IMG/VR virus record: IMGVR_UViG_3300032116_014625
Span: 1-40,692 of that record
Strand: one strand, 5' to 3'
DNA: 40,692 nt
Source of the DNA: a virus
The stretch's first letter is position 1; every line of letters begins with the position of its first letter. A program made the translations under genes and the position numbers. The notes under the pieces are model-generated. The model made no database searches. It saw only the letters and a list, made by a program, of their open reading frames with translations, and had not been told where the DNA came from. This document shows positions 23,351 to 32,626 of the stretch, one piece after another.

Positions 23351-24160
23351 TTAGAATATAAATTTCCAAATACCTTCCATAATGTTAGGACCTTGATTTA
23401 GCTGTTGCCATGCTGGCCGATTATCGCCATTTGGGTCCATATATGAATTAGTAAAATCTTGTATTTTTTTATAGAATGATTGCGAATTTCTTTTTATTAA
23501 TTTTTTACTAGCAATAAATTGATTTCCGGCGCCGAACTCCCAACTAGTTGGAGGATTCCATTTACCATCAATATTGGTAGCCGGCATCGATTTACAGAAT
23601 TCCAACCACGGAACTTTTGAAAAATCATCACTGTATAAAGACCATTGATAATCATGATCGGGCCATATCGTTCCAATTTGATCACAAAATGGTTCAAATT
23701 CTATAACAGATTCAATTACATGCGGAATAGAATTTGTTAATTGCCCACCGGGTTGTTTTGTATATGTAGTATGTTTAATTTGATCTGGATTATTAAATAT
23801 ATTAATTACATTTGAAACATATATTTCTGGATGAGCTTGTACGAATACCGTATAGTCATTTAACTGTTTGTATTTAGAATAACAATGAAACGCATATGTA
23901 CTAGCTTCAAAGCCTGGATCATCTGGTATATTAATAATTTCTAAATTGATGCCATTTGCTTTGCATCGTTCTACATCTAAGCCGCCTAAAACATCATTTG
24001 GGTCTTTTGGTTTTGCCCATGCAACTGCATCCGGAACTCCCATTCCGGGAGATTCGCCGGACCTATTATATACGTATACATCTACATTCGATGTAATTTG
24101 TTCTATCCAACGTAAATCTTCATAATATCTAGAAACTACGATGCCTACTTCGTTTTTCAT
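23351..24160 (-). CDS. DUF3431-like protein, probable glycosyltransferase
   Basis: 269 aa. It begins VGIVVSRYYEDLRWIEQI, then VYVYNRSG, and has PDDPGFEASTYAFHCYSKY and DYTVFVQAHPEIY. This order (VVSRYxEDLxWL, then E-x3-Y-x3-H, then VFxQ-x-HP) is that of DUF3431 proteins, which are thought to be glycosyltransferase-like. The C-terminus is Trp-rich with GKWNPPTSWEFGAGNQF. It overlaps the methyltransferase gene by 1 base at its end/start junction. Enzyme activity is not established for the family. Confidence 0.7.
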   Translation of the reverse strand: MKNEVGIVVSRYYEDLRWIEQITSNVDVYVYNRSGESPGMGVPDAVAWAKPKDPNDVLGGLDVERCKANGINLEIINIPDDPGFEASTYAFHCYSKYKQLNDYTVFVQAHPEIYVSNVINIFNNPDQIKHTTYTKQPGGQLTNSIPHVIESVIEFEPFCDQIGTIWPDHDYQWSLYSDDFSKVPWLEFCKSMPATNIDGKWNPPTSWEFGAGNQFIASKKLIKRNSQSFYKKIQDFTNSYMDPNGDNRPAWQQLNQGPNIMEGIWKFIF

Positions 24161-24894
24161 TAATCTATCCTTTTTGAAAAAATTTCAGATGTGTAACCAG
24201 CTCTATCCAAAATAAAATTACTTTCATATGGTTCGAATCCATATTTTTGTATATGAACAACCCAATATTCTCTAGGTTGTGCATTGCAATGTATATGTTT
24301 ATGGTCTTCAGCTGGATACTCAGTCGTGCACGCCGTAAAAATTAAATGCGTACCAGTTTTAGAATGATTTCTAATATTTTGCATTAATGCAGTTACGCTT
24401 TCATCTGAAATATGTTCGAAATGTTCAAATGATATAATTAAATCAAATAAAATTTTATTACCATTTGAATCTGTAAAATCTAACGGTTGATCGGTACGAG
24501 CAATAAAATGATTATCATCAATATATGGACTATTAATTACTTCTCTGTTTGCGTCTACAGTTACTGTAACAATATTGGGATCTAATTTTCTAATATAATT
24601 ACTTAGTTGTCCGCTGCCACATCCTAAATCTAAAACATATTTAGGCTGTATAGTAGTTACTAAATATTCTGCAATTCTAGAAAACATGTTATGCCATAAT
24701 TCTAAAAAATTATCTAATGGCATATGTTTGATATCTCTATTTAAAAATTCAGTACCTGGAGAATTTTTCCATACTAATGCATCATGAAATTGAAACCCGG
24801 GTGCTAGATTTCCATTTTCATCAACCCCAAATGATGTATTTTCTTTTTGAAAAAATCCAGTTATATTTTTTTTATTTTTTTGAAGTATTTTCAT
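24160..24894 (-). CDS. SAM-dependent methyltransferase (class I)
   Basis: 244 aa from ATG 24894, one base after the stop of the reductase gene; an ATG 10 codons upstream would overlap that gene by 29 bases. Motif I is YVLDLGCGSGQLSNYIRK, motif II VTVDANREV, and LIISFEHFEHISDE is the post-II region. C-terminal residues HIHCNAQPREYWVVHIQKYGFEP may form the acceptor site. It probably methylates a sugar or sugar precursor, given its neighbours. Not related to FkbM. Confidence 0.85.
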   Translation of the reverse strand: MKILQKNKKNITGFFQKENTSFGVDENGNLAPGFQFHDALVWKNSPGTEFLNRDIKHMPLDNFLELWHNMFSRIAEYLVTTIQPKYVLDLGCGSGQLSNYIRKLDPNIVTVTVDANREVINSPYIDDNHFIARTDQPLDFTDSNGNKILFDLIISFEHFEHISDESVTALMQNIRNHSKTGTHLIFTACTTEYPAEDHKHIHCNAQPREYWVVHIQKYGFEPYESNFILDRAGYTSEIFSKRID

Positions 24895-24895
24895 A

Positions 24896-25852
24896 TTATT
24901 CTTTATTTTGTTTATACCAATCAATAGTTTTCTTTAAGTTATTATTTAATGAATCTGGTTGAATAATAGATGTCCAGCCATATTCATTTTTAGCTAATGT
25001 AACATCTAAAACTTTATGTTTAATTCCAACAAATCGATTGGTATTGTAAAATATATTACCAGCAAACCCAGATTGTTCTTTAATTGTTTCTGCCAATTCG
25101 CGTATTGTAATAGATTTACCGGTACCGATATTAATTAATGATCCATTATAATCTAAAACAGATAACAATGCTTTGATTTGATCATCAACGTAAATTAATT
25201 CTCTTGTTTGTGTACCGTCGCCCCAAACTTCGACTTCTGTTTCATTGTTATCAACTGCATCTACAAATTTCTTAACTAATGCAGAAACCACGTGTGATTT
25301 TTCTGGGTCAAAATGATCATGCGGGCCATACAATGTAGCAAATATAACTGTTGTACCTTTTAGTTTATATTGGTCTTTATATGCTTCAATTCCTACACTT
25401 ACTGCTTTTTTAGTAAACCCATAAATATCAACTGATTCGTGCATTGCGCCATCCCAATAATCTGATTCTGCTAGAACTTCTTTTGTTTTCGGATATGAAC
25501 AAGAACTTCCAATGCCTATCATTTTTGCTTGTGGTTGATACTTATGCCACATTTTAAATGTATTCGTATGTATTTTTAAATTGATATCATATTGTTCTGC
25601 TTTATGATGCAATGGCCAATCTCCAGCGGCTTGCAATGCCGCACCATGGATAATATAATCAAATTTATCAGTTAATATGTTTTTAAACAAATGATCTGCT
25701 TGTTGTTCATCAGATAAATCATACGATGATCCAATTGTTATAACAGTTCCGCCAAGTTGTTCAACATATGTTTTAAAATTTTTTCCAAAAAATCCAGTGC
25801 CGCCTGTAACTAAGAATTTTTTACCATTAGTGTTTGTTTCAATTGAATTCAT
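24896..25852 (-). CDS. GDP-L-fucose synthase-like epimerase/reductase (SDR)
   Basis: 318 aa. TGGTGFFG at 16-23; GIGSSCSYPK with the catalytic Ser, then IYGFTKKAVS with the Tyr-x3-Lys pair; and LYGPHDHFDPEKSHVVSALV, the characteristic GDP-fucose synthase (Fcl/WcaG) loop. The family converts GDP-4-keto-6-deoxymannose to GDP-L-fucose or makes related deoxysugars. No GDP-mannose dehydratase gene is in the window, so the substrate would come from the host or another phage locus. The C-terminal helices are typical. Confidence 0.85.
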   Translation of the reverse strand: MNSIETNTNGKKFLVTGGTGFFGKNFKTYVEQLGGTVITIGSSYDLSDEQQADHLFKNILTDKFDYIIHGAALQAAGDWPLHHKAEQYDINLKIHTNTFKMWHKYQPQAKMIGIGSSCSYPKTKEVLAESDYWDGAMHESVDIYGFTKKAVSVGIEAYKDQYKLKGTTVIFATLYGPHDHFDPEKSHVVSALVKKFVDAVDNNETEVEVWGDGTQTRELIYVDDQIKALLSVLDYNGSLINIGTGKSITIRELAETIKEQSGFAGNIFYNTNRFVGIKHKVLDVTLAKNEYGWTSIIQPDSLNNNLKKTIDWYKQNKE

Positions 25853-25858
25853 AATATA

Positions 25859-26626
25859 TTATAAGTTTAAATTTTCAAATAACAAATCTTTTGTTATTGT
25901 ATTGTTTCTAAATGTTATTGGGTCTGCATTAACGCCCGGGGCATTACAATGACAATCAGCCATATGATGAATAAAACAATGTTCTAAATCATTTCTGTTT
26001 AACGGTAATACTTTGTTCATAACACCGCGCGGCCCAATGGGCCAATCTTTGAATATTCCAGATGATGCTAATTCAGGTCCATTGCCATCTAATGCAGTTA
26101 TATTAAAATCTGTATTTTCAATTACATACTTTAATTTATCCTGTGTCAAAATATATGCGGCTTGATGTACATTTGTTAAACTAAAATACTCATTGTTATT
26201 TAATGATATATTATAATTTTTAATGTAATTGTATCCGCTAATGTTTTTCCATAAATCAATTAAATATTGAATTTGTTCAGGCGTATTTTCATAACGAATG
26301 AATCCTAAACAATAATCAATTGGTAAATGTTTATCATGTTTTAAAAATGTATCAATACACGATTCTTGTATTAACATATCATATTCTGCAAACAAAAACA
26401 AATCAAAATTATTTTGTTCTCGTATAAAATCTTGTCTATGAAATAAACAAGTTGTTGCTGGGTTATTATGTACTATTTGATTGATATCATCTCGATCTAA
26501 TTTAACCGTACAATGTACATCGATCGTAACATCATATTTTTTATATGATTTATAAACATCAATCACATGATTAAGATATTGTAAATTTTTATTACCATAT
26601 GATGATAATGATACTAATAATTTCAT
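25859..26626 (-). CDS. Glycosyltransferase-like protein (255 aa)
   Basis: It starts MKLLVSLSSYGNKNLQYL, a GT-A type first strand and helix. LFLFAEYDMLIQ looks like the acidic metal site (EYD for DxD). LTNVHQAAYILTQDKL and LASSGIFKDWPIGPRGV are conserved-looking loops. The C-terminus has a His/Cys cluster (HCFIHHMADCHCNAPG) that could bind metal. The start overlaps the next upstream gene by ATGA. I do not recognise a named family; the role is inferred from fold hints and context. Confidence 0.6.
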   Translation of the reverse strand: MKLLVSLSSYGNKNLQYLNHVIDVYKSYKKYDVTIDVHCTVKLDRDDINQIVHNNPATTCLFHRQDFIREQNNFDLFLFAEYDMLIQESCIDTFLKHDKHLPIDYCLGFIRYENTPEQIQYLIDLWKNISGYNYIKNYNISLNNNEYFSLTNVHQAAYILTQDKLKYVIENTDFNITALDGNGPELASSGIFKDWPIGPRGVMNKVLPLNRNDLEHCFIHHMADCHCNAPGVNADPITFRNNTITKDLLFENLNL

Positions 26627-27423
26627 AAATTTAAATAGTTATTAAGATGATGTAAATTATTGTTTTGAATCCATTCATTTGTTATGTCTTTGAGATTTCG
26701 TTCTCCAAAGAAACAAGATGATTGATGTATGTATGGAAAATAACCACATCTTGTAGCAATCCACGGAAATACTGTTTCAAAATAACATGGTTCTTGTATT
26801 TTATTTTCATAAAATGTATTAGATGTTAATAATAAAAATGTTTCTATAGAATTTTTATTAATAGCATACATTGTTTCTATATAAGACCAATTAACATGAG
26901 TACATGGCATTTTATCAGTAATAGAATTCAAACAAATTTCAATTTCATGATCTTTATTATATGTTGCCCAATCTAACATTCCGGCGCTTCTAGATACGCC
27001 TCGCAACGCATAGCTACCTAAATGATCATTATTTTTAAACATTGATTCAATATGTTTGCGATTTCCAAATAGTTCCGTTAAATACATATTTCGTTCAAAG
27101 GGACGATTGTTAACTGCACCTTTAGTATGAGCAAACCAATATAAATCATATGTTTTATTTGAATCTTTTAATAGTTTAAGTGCTTGTTGATACGCACTGG
27201 CATCTGAACCACAATATAAATCAGAATTCGTTAAACGTTTTATATTTGTATTTAAATCATATGAATCAATTATCGATTCTATTTCAGTAACTGAATTATA
27301 ATTTATTCCAATATAAAAATCACAATCTGAGTATGTAGTTTTAAATTGATTTAAAAATTCGTGCAATACATATAATTTTGAATTATCAAATATTGATATT
27401 GCAAATATAACACATGATTTCAT
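26623..27423 (-). CDS. Possible glycosyltransferase (266 aa)
   Basis: It begins MKSCVIFAISIFDNSKLYVL, with DCDFYIGINYNS in the second-strand position. The segment YDLYWFAHTKGAVNN resembles the YHTKG motif seen in rhamnan-type and other capsule transferases. RGVSRSAGMLDW and VNWSYIETMYAINK follow, and the C-terminus is Trp/His-rich. The composition is very AT-rich like its neighbours. It overlaps the preceding gene by ATGA. Assignment to a glycosyltransferase is tentative. Confidence 0.55.
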   Translation of the reverse strand: MKSCVIFAISIFDNSKLYVLHEFLNQFKTTYSDCDFYIGINYNSVTEIESIIDSYDLNTNIKRLTNSDLYCGSDASAYQQALKLLKDSNKTYDLYWFAHTKGAVNNRPFERNMYLTELFGNRKHIESMFKNNDHLGSYALRGVSRSAGMLDWATYNKDHEIEICLNSITDKMPCTHVNWSYIETMYAINKNSIETFLLLTSNTFYENKIQEPCYFETVFPWIATRCGYFPYIHQSSCFFGERNLKDITNEWIQNNNLHHLNNYLNL

Positions 27424-27424
27424 A

Positions 27425-27784
27425 TTAAATTTCTAAATTAGATATTCCTTGATTTCTATTTAAATTTATTGCTTCTGCAGTTGACAGCCCGTTTGGTTTT
27501 AGATCATTAATCAACACACGTGCGCCTCCTCCGATTCCCATTATCAATTGATCGTAAAAAATACCAACTTCAGCTAACTGTTTTTCGGTAATTTTTCGTA
27601 AACTTTCACGCCGGCCTGTTGTTAAAATAATATTATAACCTTTACGATCCCATTCTGCTAATTTTTCTAACGTGCCTGGTAATATTTTTACCTTAAATGC
27701 CGGCAATGAACTTTCCCATGGAACTGTATGTTCTATTAATGTACCATCTATATCACAAAATATTGTTTTTGGTCTAATTTCCAT
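27425..27784 (-). CDS. HAD-family phosphatase (small)
   Basis: 119 aa. Motif I is IFCDIDGTLIEH with nucleophile Asp11 and acid/base Asp13; motif II Thr is in ILTTGRRESL; and INDLKP near the C-terminus would carry motif IV Asp. There is no cap domain, as in KDO-8-phosphate phosphatase-like enzymes. It overlaps the nucleotidyltransferase-kinase gene by 11 bases, so the two are probably successive steps of one pathway. A sugar or polyol phosphate is the likely substrate, by inference. Confidence 0.82.
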   Translation of the reverse strand: MEIRPKTIFCDIDGTLIEHTVPWESSLPAFKVKILPGTLEKLAEWDRKGYNIILTTGRRESLRKITEKQLAEVGIFYDQLIMGIGGGARVLINDLKPNGLSTAEAINLNRNQGISNLEI

Positions 27785-29096
27785 ATTCTAATTCGTTGAT
27801 TAAATTTTCAGCAATAAAACTGTATTCTTTTTTATATGATGCTACTCTAACTGCTTCTGCGGCAATTAATGTATCAATATATTTAATATTTGATTTTTCT
27901 TTTATATAATTAAATGATGCCGAATCATTTTTATAAAATTTAAAACTAAAACATAATTTTGCTAAATCTAATTCATATGATCCAAATTTATGTTTTGAAT
28001 ACAAAGGATCAATCATTTTAAGTCCATTAATGGTTGGAATCATATTCATAACACTTAAATCGCCATGGCAAAATGTTGGTTGAATTTGTAATTTTTTTAA
28101 CTTATTAATTAACTTAGACCCATTAGTTATATTAGAATTTTTAATTAAATGATTTTCAATATTTTGTATATAACTATTAAATCTTAAATTGTTTAATTTA
28201 TCATATGTTTTATATGTATCGATCAACTCAAATACATCATCTAAATTAAAATCATCATTTCGTTTAATATATTCTAATACAATTTGACTATCTTGATATG
28301 TTATAACTTTAGGAATTTGTTTTTTGTTTTTATATGAATGATACCACTCATTTTCAAAACATACTAATTCGCCAGTTTTAATCACAGTATTTTTATTTTT
28401 AATAACTGTATTTTTAGTAAATCCTGTACTTAGATCTTTTTGTTTAGAATTACGAAATGAAAAATTATCAATGTAAATATCTTGCAATGTACCATAACGA
28501 TATATGATACTGTCAGTATTTAATTTACAATTGATGTTATTCAATAACATTGTGTTAATACATTCTGATATATTTTTACATGTTAATGAGTATTCATTAA
28601 ATAATTTTACATCTGAAAAATAATACATCCCGGCGCCGGCATATTTATGTAATTTTTGTTTTTCATTACATTCTAAAATATTGTTATTTGCATCAGATTT
28701 AAAATTACTATAATTTAATAATTTAGTATCATTTAAAAAAGTAAAAACGGTTGAGTATTCTTTATTAAATTCAGTAATATCAATTGGTAAAATATCACAA
28801 TCAATAAACATACACGAGCCTTCTAATTCAGAAGTTACAGTCCGAAGTGTTTCTACTTGAGAATTTGTTTGTTGAATAACTTTAATCGTAACAGTAGAAT
28901 CTAATAATTTTCGAAGTGCATCGTAATATGATTGATTTGTTAAAATAATAACATTTGCATCTGTAAAACGTTGTTTAACGGTTTCAATTGATTTTAATAT
29001 TAATTCGGTACCCTGATGTAATAAAAGATGTTTAGGCGTAGAAAATAAACTACCCATTCTTTCATTTCGACCATTAATGGGATAAATTATGTTCAT
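27774..29096 (-). CDS. Bifunctional nucleotidyltransferase / APH-choline-kinase-like kinase
   Basis: 440 aa. The N-terminal domain (1 to about 220) is a sugar-type NTP transferase: YPINGRNERMGS at 5-16, STPKHLL with the key Lys, and FIDCDILPID at 97-106 for metal binding. The C-terminal domain (about 240-440) is a small-molecule kinase: FCHGDLSVMN with catalytic Asp346 and Asn351, and MIDPLY with Asp363. This pairing recalls LicC plus LicA (choline kinase and cytidylyltransferase) and capsule enzymes that activate polyols. It would phosphorylate a small alcohol and then activate it as an NDP derivative. Overlaps: 23 bases upstream, 11 downstream. Very AT-rich. Confidence 0.75.
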   Translation of the reverse strand: MNIIYPINGRNERMGSLFSTPKHLLLHQGTELILKSIETVKQRFTDANVIILTNQSYYDALRKLLDSTVTIKVIQQTNSQVETLRTVTSELEGSCMFIDCDILPIDITEFNKEYSTVFTFLNDTKLLNYSNFKSDANNNILECNEKQKLHKYAGAGMYYFSDVKLFNEYSLTCKNISECINTMLLNNINCKLNTDSIIYRYGTLQDIYIDNFSFRNSKQKDLSTGFTKNTVIKNKNTVIKTGELVCFENEWYHSYKNKKQIPKVITYQDSQIVLEYIKRNDDFNLDDVFELIDTYKTYDKLNNLRFNSYIQNIENHLIKNSNITNGSKLINKLKKLQIQPTFCHGDLSVMNMIPTINGLKMIDPLYSKHKFGSYELDLAKLCFSFKFYKNDSASFNYIKEKSNIKYIDTLIAAEAVRVASYKKEYSFIAENLINELEYGN

Positions 29097-29949
29097 TTAC
29101 TAATTCCTTAATCCATTGCTCAATAGAAAGCACTGGTTTCCAATTTAATTTTTTACAAGTATCATCATATACTTGTGGATCACTATTTGTACGATCACCT
29201 TTTCTTGATTCAACAAAAACAATGTTATCAGAAAACATTTTTGCTATCTCTATTATTTTATAAGATTTTATTGGATTAACCAAATCAAATTCATCATTTT
29301 TTTCATATTTCCACGATTTGATTAAACCATCAACGATATCATCTACATATGTAAACATTCGTTGTTGTTCTCCATCGCCAACTATAGTAAGTGGTTGGTT
29401 GTTTTTATATTGTCGTTCGAATATACTAATTACTGATTCATAACCTGGTACTGGTGAACTATCATGGCCCGGGCCGAAAACATTATAGAAATAACAGATT
29501 GCATACTTTAATCCATACCATTTTGCAAATCCTTTAACTAATTCAACACTCATTGATTTACTTAAAGAATATGGTGAATGATCGATGCCTTCTTTTGCAA
29601 ATCTAGTACTAGAAGCAGCATATATAATTTTTATATTTCGTTTCATACAAAAATTAACTACTTCAAACGTGCCAACTGTATTGTAATTCCAAACTTTTTC
29701 ATATTCATTAAATGATGGATGTATTCTAGAATATTCTCCTAAATGAAATACTACATCTGGATGAAATGGTAGATCAATATCATTAATGTTTTTTGTATGA
29801 TCTTTAATATATATTACACCTGCAATTTCATTTTCATGTTTGCCGGCACTATAGTTATCGATAACTACAATTTTATGATTTTCATTTTTAAGGCGTTTAA
29901 CTAAATTTGATCCTACAAATCCAGCGCCTCCTGTTACTAATATATTCAT
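29074..29949 (-). CDS. UDP-glucose 4-epimerase-like SDR
   Basis: 291 aa. TGGAGFVG at 6-13; VFHLGEYSRIHPS; catalytic YSLSK in HSPYSLSKSMS; FYNVFGPGHDSSP; IVGDGEQQRMFTYVDDIV. It is a typical extended SDR acting on nucleotide sugars (GalE/RmlB/WbpP group). A short C-terminus gives it less than the usual 310-340 aa. It overlaps the next gene by 23 bases, so the two are likely coupled. The exact reaction cannot be assigned. Confidence 0.85.
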   Translation of the reverse strand: MNILVTGGAGFVGSNLVKRLKNENHKIVVIDNYSAGKHENEIAGVIYIKDHTKNINDIDLPFHPDVVFHLGEYSRIHPSFNEYEKVWNYNTVGTFEVVNFCMKRNIKIIYAASSTRFAKEGIDHSPYSLSKSMSVELVKGFAKWYGLKYAICYFYNVFGPGHDSSPVPGYESVISIFERQYKNNQPLTIVGDGEQQRMFTYVDDIVDGLIKSWKYEKNDEFDLVNPIKSYKIIEIAKMFSDNIVFVESRKGDRTNSDPQVYDDTCKKLNWKPVLSIEQWIKELVNEHNLSH

Positions 29950-29950
29950 A

Positions 29951-30754
29951 TTAATACCTTAATGGTGCGTTCCAATTTGATGTCATTATTACTCCCATAT
30001 AACATGAAGCTATATCTTGTTCTGTATATCCTTGTTGTAAAAATTGTTGATATTGCAATGGATAATGAAATACCATGAATAACGGTTCAACGGGATATAT
30101 TTCAATTGGTTTGAATGCTAACAATGCTTCTCCATACCATGTAAATTCACTTGGCTCGAAATCAATTAATTGATTAAATGTTATGTTATTTGGCTCTAAA
30201 TAATTTTGTTCCAATGATTCCCATACTTTACTAGACCATATGGTTGGAGATGGACCAAAATCATAATTCATATTAATTTCACGATTAAAAATTTTTCCAA
30301 TTTTATTTCTAGATGCATCAAAGCTTTGTTTAGGATCAAATCCTAACTCTCGACGATATCTAGCAGTCCATTGAAATAAATTTTTTTGTTGATGCATTAC
30401 CGTATATGGCGTAGTATCATGTGCAATAAAATCATGTATATAAAACGGTCGAATAAAATATGAATCGGAATCAATACATACGTAATTCGATGTTGGCACG
30501 AGTTTATAAAATTGTGATTTTACAATTTGTTGCGTATGCCAAGACTGTTCTATAGATTGTTGAATAATATCTTCATCTAAAATCAAATTAACAAAATCAG
30601 GTAAATTATTTTTAAATGTTTCATAATCAGATTTTGGACATGAAACGTAATATGGTATTTTATCAACATTGTATTGAGCAATTGATTCTGCTTGAATTTT
30701 AACTCGATTTAAATCATTGATATAACTTTTACAATATAATACTACGGTTTCCAT
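29951..30754 (-). CDS. DUF6492-like glycosyltransferase
   Basis: 267 aa from ATG 30754, which overlaps the upstream stop as TAATG; a TTG two codons earlier is also open. VVLYCKSYINDLNRVKIQ starts the fold; YVCIDSDSYFIRPF contains DSDS as the metal site; FTWYGEALL and MVFHYPLQYQQF are later motifs. This order fits DUF6492, a group of GT-A-like proteins found in glycan clusters. It is rich in Tyr, Gln and Asn. No membrane segments. Confidence 0.7.
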   Translation of the reverse strand: METVVLYCKSYINDLNRVKIQAESIAQYNVDKIPYYVSCPKSDYETFKNNLPDFVNLILDEDIIQQSIEQSWHTQQIVKSQFYKLVPTSNYVCIDSDSYFIRPFYIHDFIAHDTTPYTVMHQQKNLFQWTARYRRELGFDPKQSFDASRNKIGKIFNREINMNYDFGPSPTIWSSKVWESLEQNYLEPNNITFNQLIDFEPSEFTWYGEALLAFKPIEIYPVEPLFMVFHYPLQYQQFLQQGYTEQDIASCYMGVIMTSNWNAPLRY

Positions 30755-31158
30755 TACCAACTAATTTCCCAATCTTTAAATTCTGCAGCTAAACAATCAA
30801 TTTTATAATCTTTACGACCGCCAACAATTTCTTGAATTTTATTTTTAGCAGTATTTCTAATACCATTGATGCCATGAGTTAATTCTAGATTATTACCATC
30901 TTTAATACCTTTACGATAATTTGATTCATTATGCCATATATGCAAATTCATTTGACTCAAAACAACAATTGCACGAATTGTTTCAGCTGTAATTTCTGAT
31001 TTATTTTCATCAATATGTTTTTGTATATCATATACAATATCTTGAATTTCTTGACCATATTCTGCTTTGTGCTCTGGTATGAATACTTCTTTTAATTGTA
31101 CAATTGATAATCTATCTATTAATTCGCTTAATGTTGGTAGATACTTTCTGTCTTTCAT
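30754..31158 (-). CDS. DUF4254-like helical protein (134 aa)
   Basis: All-helical, starting LPTLSELIDRLSIVQLKEVF. The segment QMNLHIWHNESNYR followed by THGINGIRNTAKNKIQEI resembles the WHxE...R and N-x2-R-N pattern of DUF4254 proteins, which occur in LPS and capsule clusters with glycosyltransferases. No catalytic motif. AAAGGA precedes its ATG. It may assist or regulate a neighbouring transferase; this is inference from its usual location. Confidence 0.6.
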   Translation of the reverse strand: MKDRKYLPTLSELIDRLSIVQLKEVFIPEHKAEYGQEIQDIVYDIQKHIDENKSEITAETIRAIVVLSQMNLHIWHNESNYRKGIKDGNNLELTHGINGIRNTAKNKIQEIVGGRKDYKIDCLAAEFKDWEISW

Positions 31159-32009
31159 TTTTTTATTCCTTTAATTGTTCCAAATTCGTCAAATATGGGT
31201 AATCCGCCCCATTTGTTATAAAATTTTGTTTGATTTATTGATTCTGCTGTTTTTTGTCTAATATCTGTTTGACCATTGTTTTCTTCTAAACGATGTGAAC
31301 CTCTTGCTCCAAAATGCCATACTAATGATTTAGTTGTTAATACAAAATGATATCCTGCATTCCGCATTCGTAAAAATAAATCCATATCTTCCCAGGAAGC
31401 TGGTGCAAACTGAGGATCGTTACCTCCAATACGATCCCAATCTTTCTTTTTAATTAATCCAGAAACGCCTTCGGTTTTTGGTATTTTAATATTATTAGTT
31501 TTAGTAAATTCTTTTGCCCATTCTTCAAATGCAGCTGCGTTAAAATCATCATGATATGCACCGAAAATATCTTTTTCAACGATAATTGTGCCTGGGCGCG
31601 ACTGTCCGTTACCAAACATATCTGGCTCTATTCGATAACTAAATACCCATGTTGGCGCTTGATATTTTTCATGTTCTTGTAAGCATTCAATATCCCAATT
31701 TTTAGATACATAAAAATCCGAATGAAGGAACATGATATATTCTGTTTCAACATGATCGGCACAAACATTCATTCCACCTCCAATACCTCGAACTTCAATA
31801 TTTTCAGGTTCAACAAGTAAAGTTAAATTATATTTATCTTGATTTTCAAATAACCATTCATTAGTTCCATCAGTACAATTTTCAGCGTGAATAATAAATG
31901 GTGCATCTTTAAAATAACTATTCTTTCTAACTGATTGAATTGCTAATTTAAGATATGATAAATTGTTATATGTGGATATACAAAATGTTATCGGACTAGA
32001 GTGTATCAT
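31155..32009 (-). CDS. Family 2 glycosyltransferase
   Basis: 284 aa from ATG 32009 (MIHSSPITFCISTYNN); an ATG 27 codons earlier lies deep in the upstream gene and adds non-GT sequence. Motifs: FCISTYNN, AENCTDGTNEW, MFLHSDFYVS (metal site), GGNDPQFAPASWEDMDLFLR and VWHFGARGSHR. It has the same order of blocks as the gene at 18203-19363, including an AFEEW segment, but lacks that gene's C-terminal domain. It overlaps the next upstream gene by 14 bases. Sugar unknown. Confidence 0.85.
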   Translation of the reverse strand: MIHSSPITFCISTYNNLSYLKLAIQSVRKNSYFKDAPFIIHAENCTDGTNEWLFENQDKYNLTLLVEPENIEVRGIGGGMNVCADHVETEYIMFLHSDFYVSKNWDIECLQEHEKYQAPTWVFSYRIEPDMFGNGQSRPGTIIVEKDIFGAYHDDFNAAAFEEWAKEFTKTNNIKIPKTEGVSGLIKKKDWDRIGGNDPQFAPASWEDMDLFLRMRNAGYHFVLTTKSLVWHFGARGSHRLEENNGQTDIRQKTAESINQTKFYNKWGGLPIFDEFGTIKGIKK

Positions 32010-32625
32010 AATATGCGTTTTGTTTTTCCTGTCGTTCAATTGTTTTTGGATGATATAATGCCCATTCTTTCTCCATTGGTAAGTAAGCAAATTGTTTATG
32101 CCCTTCTAATCGTTCATGAACTTTATTTTTCCATTTTATTTCTGGGAGATTTTTGTAGATTCTAGTTTGAAAATCAGGCCAGTTAACCCAGCCATTTTCA
32201 TTCACATTCCATCTCCAGTTTTGAATATGTTTATCTGTTAAACCATCTACAGTATTAATTCTTGGAACAGCATATAATTCAACAGCCGAGTTATGTTCTA
32301 AGAGTGTAGGAAGATTTTGAATTAAATATTCTGAAGGAATTTCATCTGCATCAATCTGGAAAATATATTCTCCTTTACATGATTGAGTTAACATATTTTT
32401 CCAATCAGAAAAATGTCCATTAAATAAATCTTCAACTAAAGTAATTTTATTATTAGAACTTAATTTATGTAAGTATCCTAATAATTCAGATGTTGGTTCG
32501 TTTTTAGTCATATCAACTAAAACTACTATTTCATCTTGTAGTCTTTTATTCTTTAATAAGAATGTAATAAGTCGTTGTATTTCAACAAACTCATTACAAA
32601 CTGTTACGGCATAACTTATTTTCAT
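31996..32625 (-). CDS. Family 2 glycosyltransferase (WaaE/KdtX-like)
   Basis: 209 aa. ISYAVTVCNEFVEIQRLI is the first strand and helix, VVLVDM the nucleotide-binding strand, and FQIDADEIPSEYL contains DADE as the metal site. RIYKNLPEIKWKNKVHERLEG is the block that defines WaaE-type lipooligosaccharide glucosyltransferases. It is shorter than bacterial WaaE (about 250 aa) and ends just after that block. It is probably a soluble, membrane-peripheral enzyme. Confidence 0.82.
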   Translation of the reverse strand: MKISYAVTVCNEFVEIQRLITFLLKNKRLQDEIVVLVDMTKNEPTSELLGYLHKLSSNNKITLVEDLFNGHFSDWKNMLTQSCKGEYIFQIDADEIPSEYLIQNLPTLLEHNSAVELYAVPRINTVDGLTDKHIQNWRWNVNENGWVNWPDFQTRIYKNLPEIKWKNKVHERLEGHKQFAYLPMEKEWALYHPKTIERQEKQNAYYDTL

Positions 32626-32626
32626 G

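Noticed and set aside
28375-28420. Short tandem repeat KNTVIKNKNTVIK in the kinase-nucleotidyltransferase as a functional repeat
   Set aside because: Only two copies in an AT-rich linker between domains; most likely sequence drift or slippage.
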